From Pikeienuella piscinae (GTDB taxonomy: Bacteria; Pseudomonadota; Alphaproteobacteria; Rhodobacterales; Rhodobacteraceae), in NCBI RefSeq assembly GCF_011044155.1, contig NZ_CP049056.1:372001-436000 (forward strand): 64,000 bases of DNA, read 5' to 3'. Position numbers and translations under genes: made by a program. Below are positions 47,910 through 57,335 of the stretch, piece by piece; positions within the stretch are counted from its first letter, which is position 1; the number at the start of each line of letters is the position of its first letter. The notes beneath the pieces are model-generated. The model was not told where the DNA came from. It saw nothing but the letters and a program-made list of their open reading frames with translations, and ran no database searches.

Positions 47910-49076
47910 ATGCCCATGTCGAGTAATGGCGGCGGCCCCTGGGGGGGCGGCGGAGGCGGCGGCGACGGCGGTGGAAAAAGCCCGTGGGGCGGCGGCGATC
48001 GCGGCGGCAAGGGCGGTGGTCAGAGGCCCCCGGACATAGAGGATATCCTCCGCGAGGGGCGCGAGCGCCTGAAGGTCATCATCGGCGGTGGCGACGGGGG
48101 TGGCGGCCGCGGCCGGCGGCCGAGCGGCGGCGACGGACTGGGGCGCGGCGGAATCGCGCTGATCGCTATCGCCGCGGTCGGGTTTTTTCTGTGGAACTCG
48201 ATCTACACGGTTAAGCCCGAGGAACGCTCCGTCGTCCTGACGTTCGGGGAGCGGTCCGGTATCGGCATGCCTGGCCTCAACTTCATCTTCTGGCCTGTGC
48301 AATCGAAGGAGATCGTTCAGGTCACGCGCGAAAACATCGTCAATATCGGCTCGCTTACCACTGGCACCGGCGCCAGTGACCGGGCGACCGTCAGCCGCGC
48401 TTCCGACAAGGGACTGATGCTGACCGGCGACGCGAACATCATCGACATCGGATTCCAGCTCGTCTGGAATGTGAGCGATCCGGAAAAGTATCTCTTCAAT
48501 CTGGCCGATACGGAAGCGACCGTCGCAGCGGTCGCCGAATCGGCGATGCGCGAGGTGATCGGCCGTTCCGAAATGAAGCCGATTCTGAACCGTGACCGCG
48601 CGGTCGTCAGCCAAGAGGTGCAGGACCTGATCCAGAGCACGCTCGACAGCTACCGAAGCGGCGTCAACGTCGTCCGCGTCAACTTCGACAAGGCCGATCC
48701 GCCGAACGAGGTGATCGATAGTTTCAGGGACGTCCAGGCCGCCGAGCAAGAGCGCGACACGCTCGAGAAGCGCGCCGACGCCTACGCCAACGAACGTCTG
48801 GCCGGCGCTCGCGGTCAGTCGGCGGAGTTGCTGCAGGAGGCCGAAGGCTATCGCGCGCAGCTGGTGAACGAGGCGGAAGGTGAAGCCAGCCGCTTCAAGG
48901 CGATCTACGAGGAATACGCCAAGGCGAAGGAGGTGACCCGCAAACGCCTCTATCTCGAAACGATGGAGCGGGTGCTGGGCGGCGTCGATAAGATCATCAT
49001 CGACGACAAGGTTGGCGGCGAACAGGGAGTCGTGCCCTATCTGCCTCTCAATGAACTGCGGAAGGGAGACAAGTGA
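47910..49076 (+). CDS. hflK: Membrane protease modulator HflK
   Basis: SPFH/stomatin-type protein of 388 residues that with HflC forms a membrane cage around the FtsH protease. The first 75 residues are glycine-rich and cytoplasmic, one helix spans about 78-97, and the band-7 domain follows (E-E-R-S-V-V-L-T-F-G), with a long helical segment rich in Glu/Ala/Arg near 270-340. A GGGAGAG lies upstream in the intergenic gap. It shares one base with hflC (TGATG). Confidence 0.94.
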   Translation: MPMSSNGGGPWGGGGGGGDGGGKSPWGGGDRGGKGGGQRPPDIEDILREGRERLKVIIGGGDGGGGRGRRPSGGDGLGRGGIALIAIAAVGFFLWNSIYTVKPEERSVVLTFGERSGIGMPGLNFIFWPVQSKEIVQVTRENIVNIGSLTTGTGASDRATVSRASDKGLMLTGDANIIDIGFQLVWNVSDPEKYLFNLADTEATVAAVAESAMREVIGRSEMKPILNRDRAVVSQEVQDLIQSTLDSYRSGVNVVRVNFDKADPPNEVIDSFRDVQAAEQERDTLEKRADAYANERLAGARGQSAELLQEAEGYRAQLVNEAEGEASRFKAIYEEYAKAKEVTRKRLYLETMERVLGGVDKIIIDDKVGGEQGVVPYLPLNELRKGDK

Positions 49077-49963
49077 TGTCGCGCGCCTATATCGCTCTCG
49101 GCGTTCTCGCCGTTCTGCTCTTCACGCTTGTCTCGTCCGTCTACATCGTCGATGAACGCAAGCAAGCCATCGTTCTTCAGTTCGGTCAGGTCACGGCCGT
49201 GCAGCAGGAGCCAGGGCTGAACTTCAAGATCCCGTTCATCCAGAACGTCGTCTATTACGAGGATCGCATCCTGCCGCTGGAGACTGAGCCGCTCGAGGTT
49301 ACTCCGCTCGACGAGCGGCGGCTCGTGGTCGAGGCGTTTGCGCGCTGGCGGATCATCGACCCGGTGAAATTCCGTCTTGCGGTCGCCGGCGGCGGTGAGG
49401 CGGTCGGCGCGACGCGGCTTGACTCGATCCTGAACGCGGCGCTTCGCGGCGTGCTCGGCAATGTGAACTCGCGCGACATTCTCTCTTCCGACCGGGCGCG
49501 GATGATGACGCAGATCCGCGACGCCGCCCGCCGACCGGCGGAGAATCTCGGCGTCGAGATCATCGATGTGCGGATCAAGCGGGCCGACCTGCCGCAGCAG
49601 AACCTGCAGGCCACTTTCGCGCGCATGCAGGCCGAGCGTGAACGCGAGGCTGCGGACGAGCGCGCGCGCGGCGCGGAGGCTGCCCAGGTCGTGCGCGCCA
49701 CCGCCGACCGTCAGGCGGTGGAGTTGGTCTCCGAAGCCCGGCGCGACTCGGAGGTGATCCGCGGCGAGGCCGACGCGACGCGAAGCGCGATCTTCGCCGA
49801 GGCTTATGGACGCGATCCAGAATTCTATGCGTTTTCCCGGTCTCTCGCCGCCTATGAAGCGGCGCTGAAGGGGGGGAACTCGAGCATGGTGATTTCGCCC
49901 GACAGCGAGTTTTTCGAGTATTTCGAGAATCGTATTCCGGGAGACCTCGCTTCGCCGCAATGA
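49076..49963 (+). CDS. hflC: Membrane protease modulator HflC
   Basis: HflK partner of 295 residues. N-terminal helix (about 5-25), then the SPFH core with V-D-E-R-K-Q-A-I-V-L-Q-F-G and F-A-R-W-R-I-I-D-P, then a coiled coil with M-Q-A-E-R-E-R-E-A-A/D-E-R-A-R-G. ATG 49076 overlaps the hflK stop and has GGGAG eight bases upstream; a GTG one codon earlier is less likely. A hairpin follows its stop. Confidence 0.94.
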   Translation: MSRAYIALGVLAVLLFTLVSSVYIVDERKQAIVLQFGQVTAVQQEPGLNFKIPFIQNVVYYEDRILPLETEPLEVTPLDERRLVVEAFARWRIIDPVKFRLAVAGGGEAVGATRLDSILNAALRGVLGNVNSRDILSSDRARMMTQIRDAARRPAENLGVEIIDVRIKRADLPQQNLQATFARMQAEREREAADERARGAEAAQVVRATADRQAVELVSEARRDSEVIRGEADATRSAIFAEAYGRDPEFYAFSRSLAAYEAALKGGNSSMVISPDSEFFEYFENRIPGDLASPQ

Positions 49964-49966
49964 CCC

Positions 49967-49995
49967 GAGGGCGCCGCCGATTTGGCGGCGCTCTC
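49967..49995 (+). terminator. Hairpin after hflC
   Basis: A 12-bp stem with one G-T pair (49967-49978 and 49984-49995, loop GATTT) starts three bases after the hflC stop. Only a weak T-rich stretch (GTTTGT) follows, so part of the transcription may run on into degP. Confidence 0.55.
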
Positions 49996-50025
49996 ACGTT
50001 TGTGAAACATGACGCAATGTTTGCG

Positions 50026-50054
50026 TTGGATTCGTAGCGATTACCGCCTATTTC
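50026..50054 (+). promoter_or_regulatory. Candidate promoter for degP
   Basis: TTGGAT (50026-50031), 17 bases, TATTTC (50049-50054), inside CCTATTT, which resembles the -10 of heat-shock (RpoH) promoters of alphaproteobacteria. It would let degP respond to stress independently of hflKC. Confidence 0.35.
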
Positions 50055-50119
50055 GGCGCCAACCGATCAGCGGCGCCATGGATTTGCGACCGCTACCGAT
50101 CAGACCGAGGAGGCCAGAC

Positions 50120-51586
50120 GTGACCTTGCCCATGAAATCCCTCCCCCTGAGTCCCCTTGAGCGCGTGCGGATCGTGGTGGTCGCCGCTCTCGGCGCGATC
50201 ATGATGCTGACGGCGCCCGGCGCGGCGCTGGGGGCGCCGGACAGTTTCGCCGACCTGGCGGAGCGGCTGAGCCCCGCGGTGGTGAACATCGCCACGACGC
50301 AGACGGTGACGGCCCCCGATCGCGGGCCGCGGCCGAAATTGCCGCCCGGCTCGCCGTTCGAGGACCTCTTCAGGGACTTCTTCGATGGTCTGCCGGAACG
50401 TGGGCCGCGTACGACCAGTTCGCTCGGCTCCGGATTCGTGATTGACCCGGACGGAATCGTCGTGACCAACAATCACGTGATCGAGGACGCCGACGAGATT
50501 GTGGTGAACTTCTCCGACGGAACCACGCTTCCGGCGACGCTGATCGGAACCGATCCCAAGACCGACATCGCGCTCCTGAAACTAACTCCGCCGGCGCCTC
50601 TCGTCTTCGTCAGCTTCGGCGACAGCAGCGCCTCGCGCGTCGGCGACTGGGTTCTGGCGATCGGCAATCCGTTCGGCCTTGGCGGTTCGGTCTCAGCCGG
50701 GATCATCTCCGCCCGCAACCGAGACATCAATTCCGGACCGTATGACGATTTCATCCAGACCGACGCTGCGATCAACCGCGGCAATTCCGGCGGACCACTT
50801 TTCAACATGGCGGGCGAGGTGATCGGCGTGAACACCGCGATCATTTCCCCGTCCGGCGGCTCGATCGGCATCGGGTTCTCCGTGCCGTCGGCGCTGGTGA
50901 AGAATGTCGTCTCCCAGTTGCGCGAGTTCGGACACACCAAGCGGGGCTGGCTCGGCGTGCGCATCCAGCAGGTGACGCCGGAACTGGCCGAGGGGCTGGG
51001 GCTCGACAAGCCGGTCGGGGCGCTGGTTTCGGAAGTGACAGCGGACGGACCGGCCGCCGAGGGCGGGATCGAAGCTGGCGACGTCATCATGAAGTTCGAC
51101 GGCCGCGATATCGCCGAGATGCGGGATTTGCCGCGCATGGTCGCCGAGACGGCGGTCGGGAAGGACGTGCGCGTCGTCATCTGGCGCAAGGGCAAGACAC
51201 AGACCGTGAAGGTCGTGCTCGGCCTACTGGATGAGGGTGATTCCGGCGCGCCGCCCGAGGTGGACAAGCCCGAAGCCCCCGCGGTCGCCGAGACAGCGCT
51301 TGGCATGAAGCTGGAGCCGCTGACCGAGAAGAGCCGCAGTGACTATGGCGTCGCCGAGGACGCGAAGGGCGTCCTGGTGACCGAGGTCGACGCTGGCAGC
51401 ACCGCGGCGGAGAAGGGCGTGCGCCCCGGCGACGTCATCGTCGAAGTGGCGCAGGAGGCGGTCGCCACGCCGGCGGATGTGCGTGGCGGCGTCGCGAAGG
51501 CGAAGGAGGAAGGGCGGAAATCCGTTCTCATCCTGGTTCAGTCCGGCGCTGATTTGCGCTTCGTCGCGCTGAAGATCACCAACTGA
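50120..51586 (+). CDS. DegP/Do-type periplasmic serine protease
   Basis: Trypsin-like protease and chaperone of the Deg/HtrA family, 488 residues. A signal peptide (hydrophobic V-V-V-A-A-L-G-A-I-M-M-L about 17-28, cleavage near A-L-G-A) leads to the protease domain with triad His119, Asp149 and Ser223 (G-N-S-G-G-P). Two PDZ domains follow (about 290-385 and 400-488). It degrades or refolds damaged envelope proteins. I chose GTG 50120 because GAGGAGG (50107-50113) is six bases before it; ATG 50132 would be 18 bases away. It follows hflKC, a common order in Rhodobacterales. Confidence 0.92.
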   Translation: MTLPMKSLPLSPLERVRIVVVAALGAIMMLTAPGAALGAPDSFADLAERLSPAVVNIATTQTVTAPDRGPRPKLPPGSPFEDLFRDFFDGLPERGPRTTSSLGSGFVIDPDGIVVTNNHVIEDADEIVVNFSDGTTLPATLIGTDPKTDIALLKLTPPAPLVFVSFGDSSASRVGDWVLAIGNPFGLGGSVSAGIISARNRDINSGPYDDFIQTDAAINRGNSGGPLFNMAGEVIGVNTAIISPSGGSIGIGFSVPSALVKNVVSQLREFGHTKRGWLGVRIQQVTPELAEGLGLDKPVGALVSEVTADGPAAEGGIEAGDVIMKFDGRDIAEMRDLPRMVAETAVGKDVRVVIWRKGKTQTVKVVLGLLDEGDSGAPPEVDKPEAPAVAETALGMKLEPLTEKSRSDYGVAEDAKGVLVTEVDAGSTAAEKGVRPGDVIVEVAQEAVATPADVRGGVAKAKEEGRKSVLILVQSGADLRFVALKITN

Positions 51587-51606
51587 CGACGCTTTCACGG
51601 AAGATC

Positions 51607-51640
51607 GGGGCCCGGCTGCCGTTAGCCGGGCCCCTTTTTT
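51607..51640 (+). terminator. Strong intrinsic terminator after degP
   Basis: Perfect 11-bp stem GGGGCCCGGCT (51607-51617) / AGCCGGGCCCC (51624-51634), six-base loop, then six T (51635-51640). Closes the purA-degP side and insulates the accessory cluster that follows. Confidence 0.92.
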
Positions 51641-51703
51641 GTTTTCTCGCTAGCGAAACCGACCTCCGCAGGTCGTATTCGGCGAAGATGCGCCGCTGCG
51701 CAT

Positions 51704-51728
51704 ATGAAAAATTGTTACAGATTTTCAT
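51704..51728. promoter_or_regulatory. Candidate operator before XRE-cupin gene
   Basis: ATGAAAA (51704-51710) and TTTTCAT (51722-51728) are perfect inverted arms separated by eleven bases in an unusually A/T-rich patch 33 bases before the regulator start. A site for autoregulation by the encoded HTH protein is a reasonable inference. No clear -10/-35 pair was identified. Confidence 0.45.
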
Positions 51729-51760
51729 TTTCGGGGAACGCTCGTGCGGCGCGAATTTGA

Positions 51761-52348
51761 ATGGCGGAGCTGACTGAAGCGGCGCCCGGAGCAGCGCGCG
51801 CGGAGGGCGTCGGACCGGATATCCGCGCGCTTCGCAAGGCGCGGGGCGTCACGCTCGCGGATCTCGCGGCGGCGGCGCGGCGTTCGGTCGGCTGGCTCTC
51901 TCAGGTCGAGCGCGGGTTATCCGAGCCGACCATTGCGGATCTTCGCCGCCTCGCGGACAGGCTTTCCGCACCTCTTGGGCTGTTCTTCGGCGATCCGGCC
52001 GCGCCGCCGGGGGAGCGCGGTGTGATCGTGCGCCGCGGAGCCGGGCGACGCCTCGGCGGCGCGGCTGGCGGCCTGACGGAGGAATTGCTCTCGCCCGATC
52101 TTGGAGGGGAGTTCGAGGTTCTGCGCTCGGTTTTCGCGCCGGGGGCCGAGCTTTACTCCACCGTCGCCCGGCCGACCGAGGAGGCCGGGTATCTCGTCGC
52201 GGGCGATCTCGACATCTGGATTGGCGGGCGGCTTTTCCATCTGCATCGCGGAGACAGCTTCCGCCTGCGCGGCGACCCCTTTCGCTGGCGCAATCCCGGA
52301 GAGAGGGAGGCGGTGGCGATCTGGGTGATTTCACCGCCGATCTATTGA
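51761..52348 (+). CDS. XRE family regulator with cupin domain
   Basis: DNA-binding regulator of 195 residues. The HTH (about 20-78) contains L-A-D-L-A-A-A-A-R-R-S-V-G-W-L-S-Q-V-E-R-G. A cupin domain follows (about 110-193), with G-Y-L-V-A-G-D-L-D-I-W-I-G-G and H-R-G-D-S-F-R-L. Members of this group often govern amine or amino-acid catabolism, which suits the genes downstream. ATG 51761 has no clear Shine-Dalgarno. It is separated by nine bases from the first LysE gene and is probably the local regulator of the cluster. Confidence 0.87.
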   Translation: MAELTEAAPGAARAEGVGPDIRALRKARGVTLADLAAAARRSVGWLSQVERGLSEPTIADLRRLADRLSAPLGLFFGDPAAPPGERGVIVRRGAGRRLGGAAGGLTEELLSPDLGGEFEVLRSVFAPGAELYSTVARPTEEAGYLVAGDLDIWIGGRLFHLHRGDSFRLRGDPFRWRNPGEREAVAIWVISPPIY

Positions 52349-52357
52349 GAGTGCGAC

Positions 52358-52981
52358 ATGGCTGAAACGATGCTGGCGATGAATGGCGTGGCGCTGCTGG
52401 TCTTCCTCGGCGCCACAGTGGTGCTTTTCATCACGCCCGGACCGAACATGATGTTCACCATCGCTTGCGGGCTCTCCGGCGGGCCGCGCGCCGGCTTCGC
52501 CGCCGGACTCGGTGGCGCGTCGGGCATGCTGGTTCATATCGCGCTCGCCGCCGCCGGGCTCTCGGCGCTCCTCTTCGCGGCGCCCGCGGCATATGATGTC
52601 CTCCGGTTCTTCGGCGCCGCGTATCTCTTCTGGCTGGCGGTGGAGGCCTGGCGGGCGGGCGACGCGCTGGAGGCGCGGCTGGGCCGTGACCGGCCCTGGC
52701 GGGCCTATCGCCGCGGGTTGCTGACATGTCTGATGAACCCCAAGGTCGCGCTTTTCATGCTGGCTTTCCTGCCGCAATTTATCGATCCCGCGATCGGCCC
52801 CGCCGCGCCGCAGATCCTCGTCCTCGGCGCGATCGTCGCGGTGATGGCGCTGCTTTTCGACGGCGCCTACGGAATCTTCGCCGGAATGGTGGCTGACCGG
52901 TTGAGGCGCGCGTCGAAGCTGATGAACCGGGTGAGCGCGGTGGTTTTCGGCGGGCTCGCCGCCCGGCTGGTGATCGACTGA
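52358..52981 (+). CDS. LysE family amino-acid exporter (first of a pair)
   Basis: Inner-membrane exporter of 207 residues with six hydrophobic helices. The L-F-I-T-P-G-P-N-M-M-F segment and N-P-K-V-A-L-F-M-L-A-F-L-P-Q-F are the RhtB/LysE signatures. It ends in V-F-G-G-L-A-A-R-L-V-I-D exactly like the next gene, so the pair comes from tandem duplication. Its stop overlaps the next start by one base. It probably keeps an amino-acid intermediate from building up; the specific substrate is unknown. Confidence 0.87.
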   Translation: MAETMLAMNGVALLVFLGATVVLFITPGPNMMFTIACGLSGGPRAGFAAGLGGASGMLVHIALAAAGLSALLFAAPAAYDVLRFFGAAYLFWLAVEAWRAGDALEARLGRDRPWRAYRRGLLTCLMNPKVALFMLAFLPQFIDPAIGPAAPQILVLGAIVAVMALLFDGAYGIFAGMVADRLRRASKLMNRVSAVVFGGLAARLVID

Positions 52982-53601
52982 TGCAGATGCTCATCCTTCC
53001 GGACGCGGCGGTGCTGGCGACCTTTTTCGCAGCCTCGCTGGCGCTCAATTTCACGCCCGGCGCCGACATGATGTTCGCCGTCGCCTCCGGCGCTTCGGGC
53101 GGCCCGCGCGCCGCCGTCGCAGCGGCTTTCGGCATCAATCTCGGCGTTGTGGCGCATATCTCGCTCGCCGCGCTCGGGCTGGCCGCGTTGATCGCCGCCA
53201 ACCCGCTGGCCTATGACTTCATCCGTTTCGCCGGCGCCGCCTATCTGGTCTGGCTGGCGATCCAGACCTGGCGCGCGCCGCCGCCAGCGCCCGGCGCCGC
53301 GCGGCGCGCGCCGGTCGGCCGAGTCGCGCTCAGAGGGTTCGCGACCAACATCCTGAATCCCAAGACCGCGCTCTTCATCTTCGCCTTCCTGCCGCAATTC
53401 GCCGACCCGGCGCGCGGCCCGGTCTGGGCGCAGATCGTCGCGCTCGGCGGGATCTTCATCGCTACCGGGTTCACCGTGAACGCGGTCGTCGGCGCCCTCG
53501 CCGGCGCCGCGACCGGGCGGCTCCTGCGGGCGTCCCGGCTGATGAGCCGCGTCTCGGCGCTGGTTTTCGGCGGCCTTGCCGCCCGTCTCGTGATCGATTG
53601 A
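52981..53601 (+). CDS. LysE family amino-acid exporter (second of a pair)
   Basis: Paralogue of the preceding exporter, 206 residues, six helices. It has N-F-T-P-G-A-D-M-M-F and N-P-K-T-A-L-F-I-F-A-F-L-P-Q-F. The two proteins are close at both ends and more different in the middle loop, where this one has a Pro/Ala-rich segment (about 99-110). They may act as a heteromer or have split substrates. Confidence 0.87.
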   Translation: MQMLILPDAAVLATFFAASLALNFTPGADMMFAVASGASGGPRAAVAAAFGINLGVVAHISLAALGLAALIAANPLAYDFIRFAGAAYLVWLAIQTWRAPPPAPGAARRAPVGRVALRGFATNILNPKTALFIFAFLPQFADPARGPVWAQIVALGGIFIATGFTVNAVVGALAGAATGRLLRASRLMSRVSALVFGGLAARLVID

Positions 53602-53613
53602 AAGGGCGTTTTC

Positions 53614-56058
53614 ATGGCCGCATTTCCCACAACCGCGCGTGTCGCCATCATCGGCGGCGGCGCCGTCGGCGTGTCCTCTCTCTACCACCTGGCTCTCGCC
53701 GGTTGGCGCGATTGCGTGCTCCTCGAGCGGGACGAGTTGACCGCCGGCTCCACCTGGCACGCGGCGGGGAACGTGCCGACCTTCTCGACCTCTTGGTCGG
53801 TGATGAACATGCAGCGCTATTCGGCCGGGCTTTATCGCGGGCTGGCGGCGGCGGTGGACTATCCGATGAACTACCACGTCACCGGCTCGCTCCGGCTTGC
53901 TCACGGAAGGGAACGGATGCGCGAATTCGAGCGTGCCCGCGGCATGGGAAGGCGCCAGGGCATCGGGCTGGAGACGCTCGGCCCGGAGGAGATCAGGCCG
54001 CATTACCCGTTCATCGAGACGCATGATCTCGCGGGCGCGCTTTTCGATCCCGACGATGGCGATATCGACCCGGCGCAGCTGACGCAGGCGCTGGCCAAGG
54101 GCGCGCGCGACGGGGGCGCGACGATCCTGCGGCATACGCCGGCGACAGGGGTGAGCCGCGCGGGCGGCGAGTGGATCATCCACACGCCCAGAGGCGACAT
54201 CCGCGCCGAGATCGTGGTCAACGCCGCCGGCTATCAGGCGCAGCGCGTTGGCGAATGGTTCCGTCCCTTCGGCGGGCGGCGCGTGCCGATGATGGTGATG
54301 AGCCATCAGTACATGCTCACCGACGAGATCGAGGAGATCGGCGCCTGGAGCCGGGAGGCCGGGCGAAAGCTGCCGCTTCTCCGCGATGTCGACAGCTCCT
54401 ATTACCTTCGGCAGGAAAAGACCGGGCTCAATCTCGGCCCCTACGAGCGGAACTGCCGCGCGCATTGGGCGACGCCCGAAGACCCGATCCCCGAGGACTT
54501 CTCCTTCCAGCTCTTTCCCGACGATCTAGAACGGCTGGAATGGCACATGGAGGACGCGATGGCGCGCGTGCCGATCCTCGGCCGCGCCGGTATATCGCGG
54601 GTGATCAACGGCCCGATCCCCTATGCCCCTGACGGCTTGCCATTGATCGGCCCGATGCCCGGTGTTCCGAACGCCTATGAGGCCTGCGTCTTCACCTTCG
54701 GCATCGCGCAGGCCGGCGGCGCCGGCAAGGTTCTGGCCGAATGGGTGACGGAGGGGGAGACGGAATGGGACATGTGGGCCGTCGATCCGCGCCGCTATAC
54801 AGACTACGCCGATCATGACTATTGCGTCGCCAAGGGGAAAGAGACCTACGGCCATGAGTATTCGATGCATTTCCCGCGCCACACATGGCCGGCGGGGCGG
54901 GACAAGCGCCTCTCGCCCCTGCATGACCGGCTGAAAACCGCCGGCGCGGTTTTCGGCGCCTATAATGGCTGGGAGCGGGCGAACTGGTTCGCCGCGCCCG
55001 GCGACGATCTTTCCGAGGCGGCGACGCAGACATGGGGCCGCTCCGGCCCGTGGGAGAAGCGCATCCGCGAGGAATGCGAGACGGTGCGCGACGGGTGCGG
55101 CGTGATCGCGATCAGCGGCTTCACGCGGCTCGCGCTGGAGGGGAAGGGCGCCCGCGCCTGGCTTGACGGGCTCACCGCTTCCCGCATCCCTCGGCCCGGC
55201 CGGATCGGGCTGCTCTACTTCACCGACCGGCGCGGCCGGGTGATGACGGAGATGTCGGCGATCCCGCGCTCCGATGATGAGATCTGGCTGATTACCGCCG
55301 CGGTGGCCCAGTGGCATGACGCCGAACTGCTGCGCGCCGGGTCGCCGGAGAGGATCGGCGTGGAGGATCGTTCGGACAAATACGAATGCCTTCTCGTTAC
55401 CGGCCCGCGATCGCGCGCGATCCTCTCGACCCTGACGGACGCTGACCTCTCCGCGCCGTGGCTTTCGGTGCGGGAGGCTGCGGTCGCTGGTCGCCCTGCG
55501 GTGCTGATCCGCGTCTCCTTCGCCGGCGAGCTGGGGTGGGAGGTGCATTGCGCCGCCAGCGACGCGCCGAATGTCTGGGACGCGCTGACCGGCGCCGGCG
55601 CGAAGCCGTTCGGCATGTGGGCGCTGGATTCCCTCCGGCTCGAAAAGGGTTATCGCACCTGGAAGGGCGATCTTTCGACTGACTACACGGCGCTTGAATC
55701 CGGTCTTGAACGTTTCCTTGCGTTGGAGAAAGCGCCGGATTTCCCCGGAAAAGCCGCGCTCCTGGCTGAACGCGCGCGCGGCCCGGCGCGCAGCTTTGTG
55801 GCGCTTACCGTCGATGCGGACGACGCCGACGCGCATTCGATGGCGACGATCTGGAAGAGCGATGAAGCCGTTGGCGAAGTTACTTCCGGCGGCTGGGGAT
55901 ATCGCGTCGGCGCGTCCATCGCGCTGGCGATGATCCGCGCCGATCTGGCGACGCCGGGAACAGAGGTCGATGTCGAGATCTTCGGCGAGCGCCGTCGGGC
56001 CGTGGTGCGGGAGCGAGACCCGCTCTGGGACCCGGAGAATCTGCGGTTGAAGGCGTGA
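53614..56058 (+). CDS. FAD-dependent oxidoreductase/aminomethyltransferase, dimethylglycine or sarcosine dehydrogenase-like (copy 1)
   Basis: Two-domain enzyme of 814 residues. The N-terminal DAO-type domain has the FAD motif I-I-G-G-G-A-V-G near residue 12 and G-S-T-W-H-A-A-G, where His49 corresponds to the histidine that carries covalent FAD in dimethylglycine dehydrogenase. The C-terminal half (from about residue 430) is a GcvT-like folate domain with F-A-G-E-L-G-W-E-V-H and G-E-V-T-S-G-G-W-G. Such enzymes oxidise an N-methyl group and pass the C1 unit to THF. A second, distinct copy lies at 58201. The exact methylated substrate is not readable. Confidence 0.88.
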   Translation: MAAFPTTARVAIIGGGAVGVSSLYHLALAGWRDCVLLERDELTAGSTWHAAGNVPTFSTSWSVMNMQRYSAGLYRGLAAAVDYPMNYHVTGSLRLAHGRERMREFERARGMGRRQGIGLETLGPEEIRPHYPFIETHDLAGALFDPDDGDIDPAQLTQALAKGARDGGATILRHTPATGVSRAGGEWIIHTPRGDIRAEIVVNAAGYQAQRVGEWFRPFGGRRVPMMVMSHQYMLTDEIEEIGAWSREAGRKLPLLRDVDSSYYLRQEKTGLNLGPYERNCRAHWATPEDPIPEDFSFQLFPDDLERLEWHMEDAMARVPILGRAGISRVINGPIPYAPDGLPLIGPMPGVPNAYEACVFTFGIAQAGGAGKVLAEWVTEGETEWDMWAVDPRRYTDYADHDYCVAKGKETYGHEYSMHFPRHTWPAGRDKRLSPLHDRLKTAGAVFGAYNGWERANWFAAPGDDLSEAATQTWGRSGPWEKRIREECETVRDGCGVIAISGFTRLALEGKGARAWLDGLTASRIPRPGRIGLLYFTDRRGRVMTEMSAIPRSDDEIWLITAAVAQWHDAELLRAGSPERIGVEDRSDKYECLLVTGPRSRAILSTLTDADLSAPWLSVREAAVAGRPAVLIRVSFAGELGWEVHCAASDAPNVWDALTGAGAKPFGMWALDSLRLEKGYRTWKGDLSTDYTALESGLERFLALEKAPDFPGKAALLAERARGPARSFVALTVDADDADAHSMATIWKSDEAVGEVTSGGWGYRVGASIALAMIRADLATPGTEVDVEIFGERRRAVVRERDPLWDPENLRLKA

Positions 56059-56153
56059 CGCGCGCCGCAAGGAATTCGCCCTCCGATGGGTTGACCCGGA
56101 TCGCGGCGCCGCGCATCCCGCCGCGCGAGACCTTAAGCGACAGGAGCCGCGCC

Positions 56154-57335
56154 ATGAAACTCTCGGAACGGATTATCGGCCTTAACGGCGCGCCCGGCGA
56201 AAGCGACGGCTGGGGCGTCTATTACCGCGCCCGCGCGATGATCGAGGCTGGTGAGACGCTTACCATGCTCTGCATCGGCGAGCATGACCGCAAGACCGCG
56301 CCCTTCATTCTCGACGCGATGGACGCCTCCGCGCGCGGCGGCAATACCGGCTACGCCCTGGCGCTGGGGCAGGATGGTCTGCGCAGGGCTGTCGCGGAGC
56401 GGGTCGAGGCGGCGACGGGCGTCGATACGACGGCGGCGAACGTCATGATCACCACGGGCGGACAGGCGGCGCTGTTCGCCACGATGTGCGCCGCGCTCGA
56501 TCCGGGTGATACGGCGGTGATCGTGGACCCTTACTACGCCACCTATCCTTCGACCGTCCGGGGCGCCGGCGGCGTCCTCAGAACTGTCGCGGCGCGTCCT
56601 TCAAAGGGCTTTCAGCCCGACGCGTCCGATCTTTCCGCCGCGACCGAGGGTGCGCGCGCGCTTCTGATCAATACGCCCCACAATCCCACCGGCGCCGTCT
56701 ACAGCCGCGCGACGATGGAGGGGATCGCGGCGGTTTGCCGCGAGCGCGATCTCTGGCTGATCTCGGATGAGGTCTATTCCGGGCAGGTGCACGAAGGCGC
56801 GCATCTTTCGCCCCGCGCGCTTCCCGGCATGGCGGAGCGGACCCTTGTCGTCGGCTCTATGTCGAAATCGTATGTCATGACCGGATTTCGGATCGGCTGG
56901 GTGATCGGGCCGGAGGACGTGATCGCGGCGATGATGAGCCTCGCCAATGCGACGACTTACGGTGTGCCCGGCTTCATTCAGGACGCGGCGGAAATCGCCC
57001 TGAGGCAGGGCGCGGCGGAGGAGGCCGAGGTCGCCGCGCTCTACAACCGGCGGCGCGACAGGGCGGTCGCGGCGCTTGAGGGCTCGCCGGTCGCGGTCTC
57101 GCCGCCCGACGGGGCGATGTATGTGATGCTGGATATCCGAGGCACCGGGATGAGCGGCGAGGCCTTCGCGATGGCGCTTCTCGAACGCGAGAGGATCGCG
57201 GTGATGCCGGGCGAAAGTTTCGGTCGAGCGGCGGCGGGCCATGTCCGCGTCGCGCTGACGGTCGGGGACGAGGCGATGGCGGCGGCGCTTCGCCGGCTCG
57301 CGCAATTCGCATCCCGCCTGGCGAAAGCCGCGTGA
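56154..57335 (+). CDS. Class I/II PLP aminotransferase
   Basis: Fold-type I aminotransferase of 393 residues. The PLP-lysine motif is S-M-S-K-S-Y-V-M-T-G-F-R-I-G-W near residue 240, with N-T-P-H-N-P-T-G earlier and a C-terminal R-V-A-L-T arginine. It should move an amino group between an amino acid and a keto acid, perhaps removing the amine formed after demethylation. ATG 56154 follows AGGAG; the 95 bases before it hold only spacer. Its stop is shared with the start of the next gene. Confidence 0.87.
   Translation: MKLSERIIGLNGAPGESDGWGVYYRARAMIEAGETLTMLCIGEHDRKTAPFILDAMDASARGGNTGYALALGQDGLRRAVAERVEAATGVDTTAANVMITTGGQAALFATMCAALDPGDTAVIVDPYYATYPSTVRGAGGVLRTVAARPSKGFQPDASDLSAATEGARALLINTPHNPTGAVYSRATMEGIAAVCRERDLWLISDEVYSGQVHEGAHLSPRALPGMAERTLVVGSMSKSYVMTGFRIGWVIGPEDVIAAMMSLANATTYGVPGFIQDAAEIALRQGAAEEAEVAALYNRRRDRAVAALEGSPVAVSPPDGAMYVMLDIRGTGMSGEAFAMALLERERIAVMPGESFGRAAAGHVRVALTVGDEAMAAALRRLAQFASRLAKAA

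Noticed and set aside
47910-48150. Glycine-rich N-terminus of HflK as a horizontally acquired or repeat element
   Set aside because: Gly-rich N-termini are normal for HflK; the DNA is ordinary GGC/GGN codons.
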